DNA of 64,000 nucleotides from an actinobacterium LLX17 (GTDB lineage Bacteria; Actinomycetota; Actinomycetes; Propionibacteriales; Nocardioidaceae): positions 194,900 to 258,899 of the forward strand of contig KI301992.1 in assembly GCA_000471045.1 (NCBI GenBank), written 5' to 3'. Shown here one piece after another: positions 28,309-36,947 of the stretch. How positions within the stretch are numbered: position 1 is the first letter of the stretch; every line of letters starts with the position of its first letter. The notes under the pieces were generated by a model. The model saw only the letters and a list, made by a program, of their open reading frames with translations. It was not told the DNA's origin and did not search any database. The position numbers and the translations under genes are program-made.

Positions 28309-29465
28309 CCGAAGTTCATCCCCTCGCCGCGGTAGGTGGGCAGCGTGCGCACCGTGCCCTCGGCATCGACGAGGTGGACGGCGTCGAAGCGCTCGCACAT
28401 CTCCCCGGCCTTCGCGTAGCGGAGGAGCACACGGTCGCCCGGCTGCAGGTGGCGGGCGGCGCGGCCCTTGACCGGCGTCTGCACCTCGCCCGCGCCCTCC
28501 GAGCCGAGGAGCGAGAGCCCGGCCGGGTGCACCGGCGTGGGGGCGCGGCTGTCGCCGACCGGACCGGAGGCGATGTAGCCACCGCCGAAGCACGTGGCGA
28601 CGTCGCGCGTCGGACGCCGGACCACGTCGAGCGCGAAGTGGGCGGCGGGGCGTCCCTGGAAGGCGTCGTAGCCGTCGAACAGTGTGGGGCTGAACAGTCC
28701 GGACCCCGCGGTGAGCTCGGTGATGACGGGGTCGGCGCCGGTCGTCTCGAGGCTGCCGGTGCCGCCGGCGTTGACGAGCCGCAGGTCGGCCACCTCCCGC
28801 ACCGTCTCGACCACGGCGGCGCGGCGGTCGAGCAGCTCGGCGGCGGAGCGCCGCTTCACCAGGCGCACCGCGGGGGAGGAGTCGGGCAGTCCGGCGATCT
28901 GCGCGTCGTAGAACATCACGCCCACCAGGTCGAAGCCGGGCCGGTTCGCGATCGTCTCGGCGACCCGGCGCGCCTGGCGGGGCGTGTGCACGGGGGACCG
29001 GCGCACGCCGAGGTGCACGGGACCGAGGCGCAGGGAGGCGTCGACGTCGAGACACACCTGCACGGTGGGATGGCGAGGGCCGAGCACCCGGTCGACCGCG
29101 TCGAGCGCCCCTGTGCCGTCGACCATCAGCGTGATCGCGGCGCGGCGGCGGTCGTCGTCGACGATGGAACGGATGGCCGCGGCATCGACCGTGGGGTAGG
29201 CCAGCAGCACGTCGTCGACGTCGTGGTCGACGAGCCACGCCGACTCGGCGGCCGAGTACGACATGACGCCCGCGAACCCGGGTCGGGCGAGCGTCTCCTC
29301 GACCAGACCGCGGACGCGCACCGACTTGCTGGCCACGCGGATCGGCACGCCCGCGGCGCGGCGCACGAGGTCGTCGGCGTTCGACCACAGGGCGTCCTCG
29401 TCGACGACCGCCAACGGTGCCGGGAGGTCGCGGGTGGCCTCGATCAGGCGCGCTCCGTCGGACAT
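28305..29465 (-). CDS. Alanine-racemase-fold PLP enzyme (D-threonine aldolase / amino acid deaminase-like)
   Basis: 386 residues. Fold type III: a PLP lysine in RVASKSVR (near residue 48) inside an N-terminal TIM barrel, NAGGTGS as the phosphate loop, and a C-terminal D-serine dehydratase-like domain with GGGYIASG and a His/Cys metal region (HPAGLS, EMCERFDAVHLVD). Likely acts on D-hydroxy amino acids. It starts the two-gene operon with the lactone oxidase. Confidence 0.83.
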   Translation of the reverse strand: MSDGARLIEATRDLPAPLAVVDEDALWSNADDLVRRAAGVPIRVASKSVRVRGLVEETLARPGFAGVMSYSAAESAWLVDHDVDDVLLAYPTVDAAAIRSIVDDDRRRAAITLMVDGTGALDAVDRVLGPRHPTVQVCLDVDASLRLGPVHLGVRRSPVHTPRQARRVAETIANRPGFDLVGVMFYDAQIAGLPDSSPAVRLVKRRSAAELLDRRAAVVETVREVADLRLVNAGGTGSLETTGADPVITELTAGSGLFSPTLFDGYDAFQGRPAAHFALDVVRRPTRDVATCFGGGYIASGPVGDSRAPTPVHPAGLSLLGSEGAGEVQTPVKGRAARHLQPGDRVLLRYAKAGEMCERFDAVHLVDAEGTVRTLPTYRGEGMNFG

Positions 29466-29563
29466 GGCGCCAGTATGGGCCCTCGGGATGTGTGACGGAA
29501 CTGTTCGTCTGCTTCGAGCACGCCCGTGGCGGCGTCACAGATCGGCGGACGGCGGGAACGCCG

Positions 29564-29569
29564 TAGGAT
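29564..29569 (+). promoter_or_regulatory. -10 box of tRNA-Thr
   Basis: TAGGAT lies 22 bases before the mature tRNA 5' end. No clear TTGACA-like -35 is present at the right distance. Confidence 0.45.
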
Positions 29570-29591
29570 GGCGGCGCGGCTTCGGCCGTGC

Positions 29592-29664
29592 GCCCCTGTA
29601 GCTCAGTTGGTAGAGCGCCTCACTTGTAATGAGGATGTCGCGGGTTCGACTCCTGTCGGGGGCT
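29592..29664 (+). tRNA. tRNA-Thr (anticodon TGT)
   Basis: 73 bases fold into a standard cloverleaf: 7-bp acceptor (GCCCCTG with CGGGGGC, one G-U), D arm with GCTCAGTTGGTAGAGC, anticodon arm CCTCA-CTTGTAA-TGAGG with TGT at 29625-29627, and a T arm with TTCGACT. The discriminator is T; CCA is not encoded. Confidence 0.97.
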
Positions 29665-29687
29665 CGGCGCGGTGTGCCTGCGAGTGG

Positions 29688-29829
29688 TCTGCACGGCGGA
29701 TTTCTGCGAGTGCCTCACGTGTCATGAGGATGTCGCGGGTTCGACTCCTGTCGGGGGCTCTGCACGGCGGATTTCTGCGAGTGCCTCACGTGTCATGAGG
29801 ATGTCGCGGGTTCGACTCCTGTCGGGGGC
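29688..29829 (+). repeat. Two identical 71-bp tandem repeats carrying tRNA-Thr 3' halves
   Basis: Units 29688-29758 and 29759-29829 are identical. Each holds the anticodon arm, variable loop, T arm and 3' acceptor strand of the upstream tRNA-Thr but lacks its D arm and 5' strand. The anticodon loop is CGTGTCA instead of CTTGTAA, losing U33 and A37, so neither unit can be a working tRNA. A third unit starts at 29830 but diverges after about 10 bases. Confidence 0.9.
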
Positions 29830-30001
29830 TCTGCACGGGGTGTTTCGCGAGTGGTCTGCCCTCAGAGCCCGCTTCTGTCCCGTGGTCCTCTCGGCAACTG
29901 CCCGCACTGTCCGACGTCGGAGCTAGCGTCCGAGCATGTCGCGGACGAGGAGAGTCGAGACAACGATGACGATGCACAGGGACGCGCGCTACCCTCGGAA
30001 G

Positions 30002-30184
30002 ATGAGCACGGCGGAAGCGATCGCGAGGGGCATCCGGCGAGGAGCCGAGATCGCGGCAGCTCCGGCAGAGACCCGGCTGTCGGCCACCCGCAAGGTGCGC
30101 TCGACAGACTTCACGACCGAGGCGTGGAAGTCGGTGGGCAAGACGATCCAGGACGCGATGCCGAATGGGTCCAGCCGCCGCTGA
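30002..30184 (+). CDS. Small hypothetical protein upstream of DUF2335 gene
   Basis: 60 residues, start ATG 6 bases after TACCCT (29990-29995), so leaderless. Basic and helical with a repeat of Ala/Arg; no membrane segment. It is 8 bases from the DUF2335 gene and probably co-transcribed. I do not recognise the family; a small partner or antitoxin-like protein is only a possibility. Confidence 0.5.
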   Translation: MSTAEAIARGIRRGAEIAAAPAETRLSATRKVRSTDFTTEAWKSVGKTIQDAMPNGSSRR

Positions 30185-30192
30185 ACCCCGGC

Positions 30193-30555
30193 ATGGTCCT
30201 CGAGCAACGCTTCGCGCACCATAGCGGGCCGCTGCCAGACCCTGAGACGCTCCGCTCCTACGGTGACATCGTCGAGGACTTTCCGGAACGCATCATGCGC
30301 ATGGCTGAGAAGCAGCAAGACGCGCAGATCGACTCAGCGATGATCGAGGCGAGAGCCGAGGCGTGGTCGCTCCGGATCGCTGCCGTTGCCGTGAGTCTGT
30401 TGCCGTGGTTCTTCGGCACCGTCGCCGTCATCCTCGCCCTGCTCGACGAACAGGCGGCGGCGATCATCGCGTCGCTCGCGACCGCATTCTCTGCTGGTCC
30501 TCAGATCATTGGTGCGATCCGCCGCCGCTGGAGCCCTCCCGCCGAGGAAGACTAG
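30193..30555 (+). CDS. DUF2335 domain membrane protein
   Basis: 120 residues. The N-terminal half has the DUF2335 hallmark SGPLPDPETLRSYGDI followed by ERIMRMAEKQQ; the C-terminal half has two membrane helices (about 60-78 and 82-105) and a basic end. The family is widespread in accessory regions and has no known function. Its location beside tRNA repeats suggests an acquired islet. Confidence 0.72.
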   Translation: MVLEQRFAHHSGPLPDPETLRSYGDIVEDFPERIMRMAEKQQDAQIDSAMIEARAEAWSLRIAAVAVSLLPWFFGTVAVILALLDEQAAAIIASLATAFSAGPQIIGAIRRRWSPPAEED

Positions 30556-30770
30556 AGCGATAGTCAGGCCGCCGTGTGAGCCTGTTCTCCGGCCCACCTC
30601 CAGTCTGCGGGAGGTCCTCACGAGCCGTGGGGCCGTCATGCCCGTCCACCGACCGCATGGTCGCGAGCCGTGCGCGGCCCGTGAGATCTTCCCGACGATG
30701 CGGTGAACGGTGGGTACGGGGGCGGTCCGCTGCCCAGCGAGTGTCGGCGCTTCTGCCTACTCTGGAACGC

Positions 30771-32057
30771 ATGACGGATCCGTTGTGGGACGCCACCCAG
30801 CTGGAGACCCGGTACGAGCAGGTGCGCGCGCACACCGAGACGCTCGCCGAGCCGCTGTCGCCCGAGGACCAGACGGTCCAGTCGATGGCCGACGTGTCGC
30901 CCACCAAGTGGCACCGTGCGCACGTCACGTGGTTCTTCGAGACCTTCGTGCTGGCCGAGGCCGAGCAGAACTTCACCCCGTTCCAGGACACGTACTGGTT
31001 CCTGTTCAACAGCTACTACGAGGCCGTCGGCCCGCGCTACACGCGCGCCGAGCGCGGCTACATCACCCGCCCGGGCGCCCACGACGTCGGCGTCTACCGC
31101 CAGAACGTCGACACCCGCGTGCGCGAGCTGATCGACTCGCTCGACGGCGGCACGCTCCAGAAGCTCGGTCCCACGATCGAGCTCGGCTTCCACCACGAGC
31201 AGCAGCACCAGGAGCTGCTGCTCATGGACATCAAGCACGTCCTGTCGGTCAACCCGCTGCGCCCCGTCTACGCCGGCACGCCGGCGCCGCGCTCCGAGCC
31301 CGACACCCTCGGCTGGCTTGACGTCGAGGGCGGGCTCGTTGAAGTCGGCCACGAGGGCGCAGGGTTCAGCTTCGACAACGAGCTGCCCCGGCACCACACC
31401 TGGCTCGAGCCCTACCGCATCGCCGACCGGCTGGTCACCAACGGCGAGTGGATGGAGTTCATGGCCGACGGCGGGTACCAGCGGCCCGAGCTGTGGCTGT
31501 CCGACGGCTGGGCCAAGGTCACCAGCGAGGGCTGGCGTGCCCCGTTCTACTGGCGCGACGACGAGGGCCAGTGGTCCGAGCACAGCCTGCACGGCACCTG
31601 GCCCGTCGACCCCGGCCTGCCCGTCACGCACGTCAGCCACTACGAGGCCGATGCCTACGCCACCTGGCGCGGCCTGCGCCTGCCCACCGAGGCCGAGTGG
31701 GAGCACGCGGTCGCCGTCGACGGGCAGGGCGCGACGCCGGCGCTCCCCGCTGAGCCGCTCTTCCACGCTCGTCCGGCCGGGTCCGCCACCGGTCACCTGC
31801 GCCAGGTGTACGGCGACACCTGGCAGTGGACCTCCTCGTCGTACCTGCCCTACCCCGGCTTCCACCCACCGGCCGGGGCCATCGGCGAGTACAACGGCAA
31901 GTTCATGTCGAGCCAGATGGTGCTGCGCGGCGGCAGCGCGCTCACCCCACCCGGTCACGCGCGCCACACCTACCGCAACTTCTTCCCGCCGGGCGCCCGC
32001 TGGGCCATGTCCGGGGTCCGCCTCGCCGACGGCGGGGCGCCGCGGGTGAGCGCGTGA
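30771..32057 (+). CDS. egtB: Ergothioneine sulfoxide synthase EgtB
   Basis: 428 residues. A DinB-like N-terminal domain supplies His51 (in KWHRAHVTWFFE) and the HxxxH pair His142/His146 (in FHHEQQHQEL) for non-haem iron. A C-terminal FGE/sulfatase-modifying domain (about 185-428) ends RWAMSGVRLAD. It couples O2, hercynine and a thiol donor to form the sulfoxide. The ATG is 7 bases after TACTCT (30758-30763). It overlaps egtD by 4 bases. Confidence 0.94.
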   Translation: MTDPLWDATQLETRYEQVRAHTETLAEPLSPEDQTVQSMADVSPTKWHRAHVTWFFETFVLAEAEQNFTPFQDTYWFLFNSYYEAVGPRYTRAERGYITRPGAHDVGVYRQNVDTRVRELIDSLDGGTLQKLGPTIELGFHHEQQHQELLLMDIKHVLSVNPLRPVYAGTPAPRSEPDTLGWLDVEGGLVEVGHEGAGFSFDNELPRHHTWLEPYRIADRLVTNGEWMEFMADGGYQRPELWLSDGWAKVTSEGWRAPFYWRDDEGQWSEHSLHGTWPVDPGLPVTHVSHYEADAYATWRGLRLPTEAEWEHAVAVDGQGATPALPAEPLFHARPAGSATGHLRQVYGDTWQWTSSSYLPYPGFHPPAGAIGEYNGKFMSSQMVLRGGSALTPPGHARHTYRNFFPPGARWAMSGVRLADGGAPRVSA

Positions 32058-33040
32058 GCGGGGGCAGCGAGGTGCGTGAGCCGGTCGTGCACGTGGCGTT
32101 CGATCCCGACCGCGCGGCTGGCAGTCTGGTGTCCGACGTCAGGCGCGGCCTGGGTCAGTCACCGCGCACCCTCCCGCCGAAGTGGTTGTACGACGACCGT
32201 GGCTCCGAGCTGTTCGACCAGATCACCCGGTTGCCCGAGTACTACCCCACCGAGGCCGAGCGGCGCCTTCTCGCCGAGCACGCGGCCGACATCGTCCGTC
32301 TCACCGGGGCGCCGACCGTCGTCGAGCTGGGCAGCGGCACCAGCGACAAGACCCGCACCCTGCTCGACGCCTTCACGGCCGGTGGCCAGCTGCGCCGCTT
32401 CGTGCCGGTCGACGTCAGCGAGGCCACGCTCCGCTCCGCGGCCGACATGCTGTCCCAGCGGTACCCGGGACTCCAGGTCGAGGCGCTCGTCGGCGACTTC
32501 ACCCTGCACCTGAGCCACCTGCCCCAGGACGACCGCAAGGTCGTGGCGTTCCTCGGTGGCACCATCGGCAACTTCTACGTCGAGGAGCGTGCGGCGTTCC
32601 TGGGTGCGCTCGCCGACTCGCTCGCACCGGGCGACTGGCTGCTGCTCGGCACCGACGTCGTCAAGGACGCCGACCGCCTGGTCGCCGCCTACAACGACAG
32701 CCAAGGCGTCACGGCCGAGTTCGTCACCAACAGCCTCGCGGTGCTCAACCGCGAGCTCGACGCCGACTTCGACCTCGACGCCTTCCGGTACGTCCCGCTG
32801 TGGGACCCCGCCATGGAGCGCATGGACCTCCGGCTGCGCGCCGAGGTGCCGCAGCAGGTCACGTTGCCGGGCGCCGACCTCGTCATCGATCTCGCCGCCG
32901 GCGAGGAGATCCGCGTCGAGATCTCCAGCAAGTTCCGCCCCGAGGGACTGCGCGCCGAGCTGGCCGCCGCCGGCTTCGCCGCCGACCACCTCTGGACCGA
33001 CGGCGACTACGCCCTCACCCTCGCCCGCCGCACCGACTGA
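32054..33040 (+). CDS. egtD: L-histidine N-alpha-methyltransferase EgtD
   Basis: 328 residues, the usual EgtD size. It trimethylates histidine to hercynine with SAM. The SAM motif is VVELGSGTSDKT; LPPKWLYDDRGSELFDQI and FLGGTIGNFY are family signatures. The GTG start overlaps the egtB stop, so both steps are made together. egtA, egtC and egtE are not adjacent. Confidence 0.95.
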   Translation: MSGGSEVREPVVHVAFDPDRAAGSLVSDVRRGLGQSPRTLPPKWLYDDRGSELFDQITRLPEYYPTEAERRLLAEHAADIVRLTGAPTVVELGSGTSDKTRTLLDAFTAGGQLRRFVPVDVSEATLRSAADMLSQRYPGLQVEALVGDFTLHLSHLPQDDRKVVAFLGGTIGNFYVEERAAFLGALADSLAPGDWLLLGTDVVKDADRLVAAYNDSQGVTAEFVTNSLAVLNRELDADFDLDAFRYVPLWDPAMERMDLRLRAEVPQQVTLPGADLVIDLAAGEEIRVEISSKFRPEGLRAELAAAGFAADHLWTDGDYALTLARRTD

Positions 33041-33091
33041 GGGCGGGGCGACCCCAGAGCGTCCCCGGGGTCGCAGCGCTAGCGTGGACGC

Positions 33092-34504
33092 ATGCCCGAT
33101 GAGTCCCGCCTCCCGCCGCACGTCCTCGTCCTGTTCGGCGCCACCGGCGACCTGGCCCGGCGCAAGCTGTTCCCCGGTCTGTACCACCTCGCCACCGAGG
33201 ACCGCCTGCCGAGCGACTACGTCGTCATCGGCTCCGGGCGGCACTCCCCGGGCACCGACGCCGAGTTCCGCGACCAGGTGCGCGCGGGCCTGGAGGAGTT
33301 CGTCACCGACCTCGACGACGACATCGCCCAAGGCCTGCTCGAGCGCATCACCTTCTGCGCGTCCGACGCCGACGACGGTGCCGACCTCGTCAAGGCCGTC
33401 ACCGCGGCCGAGGCCGAGCTCGGCGACGACGTGCGCCGACTGCTGTACCTCTCCGTGCCGCCCGGCGCCATGCGTCCGCTGATCTCGATGCTGGGTCGCG
33501 AGGGCCTCACCGAGCGGGCCCGTCTGGTGTGCGAGAAGCCCTTCGGCACCGACCTCGAGTCGTCCCGCGCGCTCGACGCGACGCTGCACGAGGTGGCCGA
33601 CGAGGACCAGGTCTTCCGCATCGACCACTTCCTGGGCAAGGAGGCCGTGCAGAACATCCTCGCCGTCCGCTTCGCCAACGGCCTGTTCGAGTCCGCCTGG
33701 AACCGCGACCACATCGAGTCGGTGCAGATCGACGTGCCCGAGGAGCTGACCGTCGACGGTCGCGGCAGCTTCTACGAGGCCACCGGGTGCTTCCGCGACA
33801 TGGTCAACACGCACCTGTGCCAGGTGCTGGGCTTCGTCGCGCTCGAGCCGCCGGTCCACCTGACCGCCGAGGCGCTGCGCAACGAGAAGGCGAAGGTCTT
33901 CGAGGCGATGCGCCCGATCGACCCGAGCCGCGTGGTGCTGGGTCAGTACGAGGGGTACCGCGACACCGATGGCGTCGACCCCCGCTCATCGGTCGAGACC
34001 TTCGTGGCCCTGGAGGTCTTCATCGACACGCAGCGCTGGCAGGGCGTGCCGTTCTACCTGCGCACCGGCAAGGCGATGGCCGACACCCGCCGCACCATCA
34101 CCATCACCTTCCGCACGCCGCCGATGGGCATGTTCGGCGACCACGCCGAGGGACCCAACGAGCTGGTGCTCGAGCTGACCGACGACGCCCGCATGAAGCT
34201 CGACCTGTTCACCAAGCGGCCCGGTCCCGTGATGGACATCGTCACCACCACGATGACGCTCGACATGGGCGGGCAGGACCCGGCCGACGAGCCGCTCGAG
34301 GCCTACGAGCGTCTCCTGCTCGACATCATGCGCGGTGACCAGACGTTGTTCACCCGGTCGGACGAGGTCGACCGGCTGTGGCGACTCGTCGACCCGATCC
34401 TGGCCGACCCGCCACCCATCCACCGCTACCGTCGCGGCACCTGGGGTCCGCGCGAGGCCCGGGGACTCCCCGGTCAGCGCGGCTGGCGGCTCGACGACGC
34501 TTGA
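33092..34504 (+). CDS. zwf: Glucose-6-phosphate 1-dehydrogenase
   Basis: 470 residues. Nucleotide-binding [19 protein letters not shown] at the N-terminus and active-site [14 protein letters not shown] (about 175-188, His and Lys). It opens the oxidative pentose phosphate pathway and supplies NADPH. It is monocistronic, without opcA or devB next to it. The leaderless ATG lies 6 bases after TAGCGT (33080-33085). Confidence 0.95.
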   Translation: MPDESRLPPHVLVLFGATGDLARRKLFPGLYHLATEDRLPSDYVVIGSGRHSPGTDAEFRDQVRAGLEEFVTDLDDDIAQGLLERITFCASDADDGADLVKAVTAAEAELGDDVRRLLYLSVPPGAMRPLISMLGREGLTERARLVCEKPFGTDLESSRALDATLHEVADEDQVFRIDHFLGKEAVQNILAVRFANGLFESAWNRDHIESVQIDVPEELTVDGRGSFYEATGCFRDMVNTHLCQVLGFVALEPPVHLTAEALRNEKAKVFEAMRPIDPSRVVLGQYEGYRDTDGVDPRSSVETFVALEVFIDTQRWQGVPFYLRTGKAMADTRRTITITFRTPPMGMFGDHAEGPNELVLELTDDARMKLDLFTKRPGPVMDIVTTTMTLDMGGQDPADEPLEAYERLLLDIMRGDQTLFTRSDEVDRLWRLVDPILADPPPIHRYRRGTWGPREARGLPGQRGWRLDDA

Positions 34505-34535
34505 GACTGGACGGGGGCTCGACGGACCACGGGGC

Positions 34536-34739
34536 TCAGCTCTTCAGCTGGTTGAGCGCCGAGGCGGCGTGCGCGGCGCGGGCGCCGGTCTTCTCGCTCT
34601 CGACGATGAACTTCGGCTCGTCCTCGGACGCCGTGAACTTCTGCTTTGCGAGCTGGAAGTCCGCCGTCCTCTTCTCGACGATGGTGCCCTGCGTGCGACC
34701 TTGCGGCGTGCCCCAGCTGACGCGATCTCCGACCTTCAT
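34536..34739 (-). CDS. DUF2945 / Hva1-TUDOR domain protein
   Basis: 67 residues starting MKVGDRVSWGTPQG, the typical opening of the small Tudor-like DUF2945 family. VEKRTADF, EPKFIVESEKTG and the C-terminal HAASALNQL also fit. Function unknown. Convergent with zwf. Confidence 0.82.
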   Translation of the reverse strand: MKVGDRVSWGTPQGRTQGTIVEKRTADFQLAKQKFTASEDEPKFIVESEKTGARAAHAASALNQLKS

Positions 34740-34810
34740 GGGACCAGCCTGCGGTGGCCCCGTCGAGTCCGCACCTCGTGCCACGATGGGCCCGACCCGA
34801 GGAGGCCGGC

Positions 34811-35350
34811 GTGATCACCTTCCGACGCGTGACCGAGGACGACTTCGGCCTGCTCGCGCACTGGCTCTCGCAGCCGCACGTGCACCGCTGGTGGCACCAC
34901 GAGACCTCGCCCGAGGCGGTCGCACGTGACTTCGGTCCGACGGCGCGCGGCGAGGAACCGTCCGAGGACCACCTGGCGCTCGTCGAGGGGGAGCCGGTCG
35001 GTCTCATCCAGCGGGCGCGCTGGCACGACTACCCCGAGGACGTGACGGCGCTGGCCGGGCAGGTCGCCCTGCCCGACGATGCCATGAGCGTCGACTACTT
35101 CATCGGTGACGTGTCGCGCATCGGGCAGGGCCTGGGCCCGCGGGTGGTGACCGCGTACGTCGCCCTGCTGTGGCGCGACCACCCAGGATGCCGCACCGTG
35201 CTCGTGCCCGTCGCGTCCGGCAACCGCAGGTCGTGGCGGACGCTCGAGAAGGCGGGCTTCGGGCTCCTGGCCGAGGTCGAGCTCGAGCCGGACAACCCGA
35301 TCGACCCGCCGCAGCACCGCCTGTACCGGCTCAGTCGGCCTGACGCGTGA
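34811..35350 (+). CDS. GNAT acetyltransferase, aminoglycoside 6'-N-acetyltransferase-like
   Basis: 179 residues. ITFRRVTEDDFGLLAHWLSQPHVHRWW is the opening of the AAC(6')/RimJ-like group; the acetyl-CoA loop is GQGLGPRVV and the C-terminal motif SWRTLEKAGF. A strong GAGGAGG precedes the GTG by 5-6 bases, unusual in this largely leaderless region. Real resistance activity cannot be inferred. Confidence 0.8.
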   Translation: MITFRRVTEDDFGLLAHWLSQPHVHRWWHHETSPEAVARDFGPTARGEEPSEDHLALVEGEPVGLIQRARWHDYPEDVTALAGQVALPDDAMSVDYFIGDVSRIGQGLGPRVVTAYVALLWRDHPGCRTVLVPVASGNRRSWRTLEKAGFGLLAEVELEPDNPIDPPQHRLYRLSRPDA

Positions 35351-35744
35351 GGTGCGAGGTCATCGTGTAGTCCTTGGCCGGACCGGACACGACCCACTGC
35401 ACCGACCACGCATCGGGACTCAGCACGGTGACGTGGCCGCGGTAGGTGTCGGCCCCGCAGGGGTGGACCACCGGCTCGCCGACGGTCCAGGGGTGGAAGT
35501 CGCGACCGTCCTCGAACGTGACCCACCAGCCGTCCTCGCGCGACTCGACGAACAGGGTGCGCGCGACCGAGGTGCTGCCGCCGGACCAGGTCATGGTGCC
35601 GTCCTCGTGCCAGCGGACACGGCCGTCCGGCTCGGCCGAGAGCCAGGTGTCCGCGACGACGTGCCGTTCTGGACCCAGTCGGTCGTCGATCGTGCGATCA
35701 AGGTGCCAGCGCCCGAGCAGGTCTGTCGGGTCGACGGTCGTCAC
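35331..35744 (-). CDS. DUF6314 family protein
   Basis: 137 residues, all-beta pattern of a lipocalin-like barrel: DLLGRWHLDR at the start, RDFHPWTVGEPVVHPCGADTYRG in the middle and SGPAKDYTM near the end. The family is widespread and uncharacterised. It overlaps the acetyltransferase gene by 20 bases tail to tail. Confidence 0.75.
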   Translation of the reverse strand: MTTVDPTDLLGRWHLDRTIDDRLGPERHVVADTWLSAEPDGRVRWHEDGTMTWSGGSTSVARTLFVESREDGWWVTFEDGRDFHPWTVGEPVVHPCGADTYRGHVTVLSPDAWSVQWVVSGPAKDYTMTSHLTRQAD

Positions 35745-35800
35745 GGGACGAGGGTCCTCGGGTCACGGGCGCCGGTCAAGTCGGGTGCCACGATGGGGGC

Positions 35801-36946
35801 ATGGATCTCAACACCAGGGTGCATGCTGCGGTCGAGCGGGCGGTCGAGGCCGGAGAGGCGCCAGGAGCGGCGTGGGCCGTGGTCGTGGGCCGCGGCGCCG
35901 AGCGGCAGGTCGTGCAGGGCTCGACGGGCATTCATGCCGACGACACGATCTTTCGCATCGCGTCGCTGACCAAGCCCATCATCGGAGTGCTGCTGGCAGC
36001 ACTGGTCGAGGACGGGGTGCTGGGGCTCGACGACCCCGTGAAGCGCTGGGTCCCCGAGATCGCCCACCGTCAGGTGCTGCGCACGCCCGCCGCCGAGCTC
36101 GACGACGTGGTGCCTCCGCGGCGTGACCTCACCGTGCTCGACGTCGCCCTGATGGGCGCGGGCGTGGGGTGGGGCGAGGTGCTGGAGGGCGCTCACCTGC
36201 AACGGGCCACGCAGCAGAGTGGCATCGAGTCCACCTGGCAGCCCAGTGAGCTGGCCCCCGACGAGTGGGTGCGCCGGCTCGCCGACCTGCCGATGGCGCA
36301 CCAGCCCGGCGAGGGGTGGCTCTACCAGGTCTCCTACGACCTGCTGGCGATCGTCCTCGAGCGCGCCACGGGCCGCCGGCTCGACGAGGTGCTGGCCGAG
36401 CGTCTGCTCGAGCCGCTGGGCATGGACGAGACCGGCTGGGCCACGACCGCCGAGCTGCTGCCGCGGGTTCCGGCGCAGTTCTTCCCGAATTTCAAGGGCC
36501 GCAGTGTGCAAGTGGCGCCCGAGGCCGACCCGTCGCTGCTCGAGCAGCCCGTCTCGCGGTCCGGGGCCACGGGACTGCTGTCGACGGCCGCCGACCTCGC
36601 CCGCTTCGGGGCGTTCCTGCTCGACGAGGGACAGGGGCCGGGAGGCCGAGTGATCGGCGCTCAGGCGCTCGCCGACGCCGTGCGCGACCGACTGCCGCAG
36701 GGCGAGGCGGGGGCCATGAGCCGCGACTCCCTCTCGCCCACGCAGGGCTGGGGCCTCGGGGTCGCCGTCGACCTCGCGTCGGCGTACGACGGCGCGCACG
36801 CTGGCCGGTTCGGCTGGTACGGCGGCACCGGCACCACGATGTGGACCGATCCGGCCGCCGGCGTCAGCGGGGTGCTGCTGACGCAGAACGGCCCGCCGTC
36901 CCAGGCCCTCTCGGACCTGTTCTGGCGGGCCGTTCACGGCTCGTGA
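35801..36946 (+). CDS. Serine hydrolase, class C beta-lactamase family
   Basis: 381 residues. SxxK motif in IASLTKPI (Ser about 50, Lys 53), a YQVSYDLL segment in place of YxN, and a C-terminal GWYGGTGTTMW in place of KTG. No signal peptide, so a cytosolic esterase or peptidase is more likely than a beta-lactamase. A weak CACGAT -10 stands 6 bases before the ATG. Confidence 0.83.
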   Translation: MDLNTRVHAAVERAVEAGEAPGAAWAVVVGRGAERQVVQGSTGIHADDTIFRIASLTKPIIGVLLAALVEDGVLGLDDPVKRWVPEIAHRQVLRTPAAELDDVVPPRRDLTVLDVALMGAGVGWGEVLEGAHLQRATQQSGIESTWQPSELAPDEWVRRLADLPMAHQPGEGWLYQVSYDLLAIVLERATGRRLDEVLAERLLEPLGMDETGWATTAELLPRVPAQFFPNFKGRSVQVAPEADPSLLEQPVSRSGATGLLSTAADLARFGAFLLDEGQGPGGRVIGAQALADAVRDRLPQGEAGAMSRDSLSPTQGWGLGVAVDLASAYDGAHAGRFGWYGGTGTTMWTDPAAGVSGVLLTQNGPPSQALSDLFWRAVHGS

Positions 36947-36947
36947 C

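Noticed and set aside
29688..29829. Two extra tRNA-Thr genes or a short CRISPR array
   Set aside because: The units lack the 5' half of the tRNA and have a damaged anticodon loop; they are contiguous with no spacers, so not CRISPR.
30556..30770. N-terminal extension of egtB or a small gene upstream
   Set aside because: The frame is open but EgtB homology begins after 30771 and a -10 box sits directly before that ATG.
34811..35350. Aminoglycoside resistance gene
   Set aside because: Only general GNAT/AAC(6')-like motifs are visible; resistance cannot be claimed from them.
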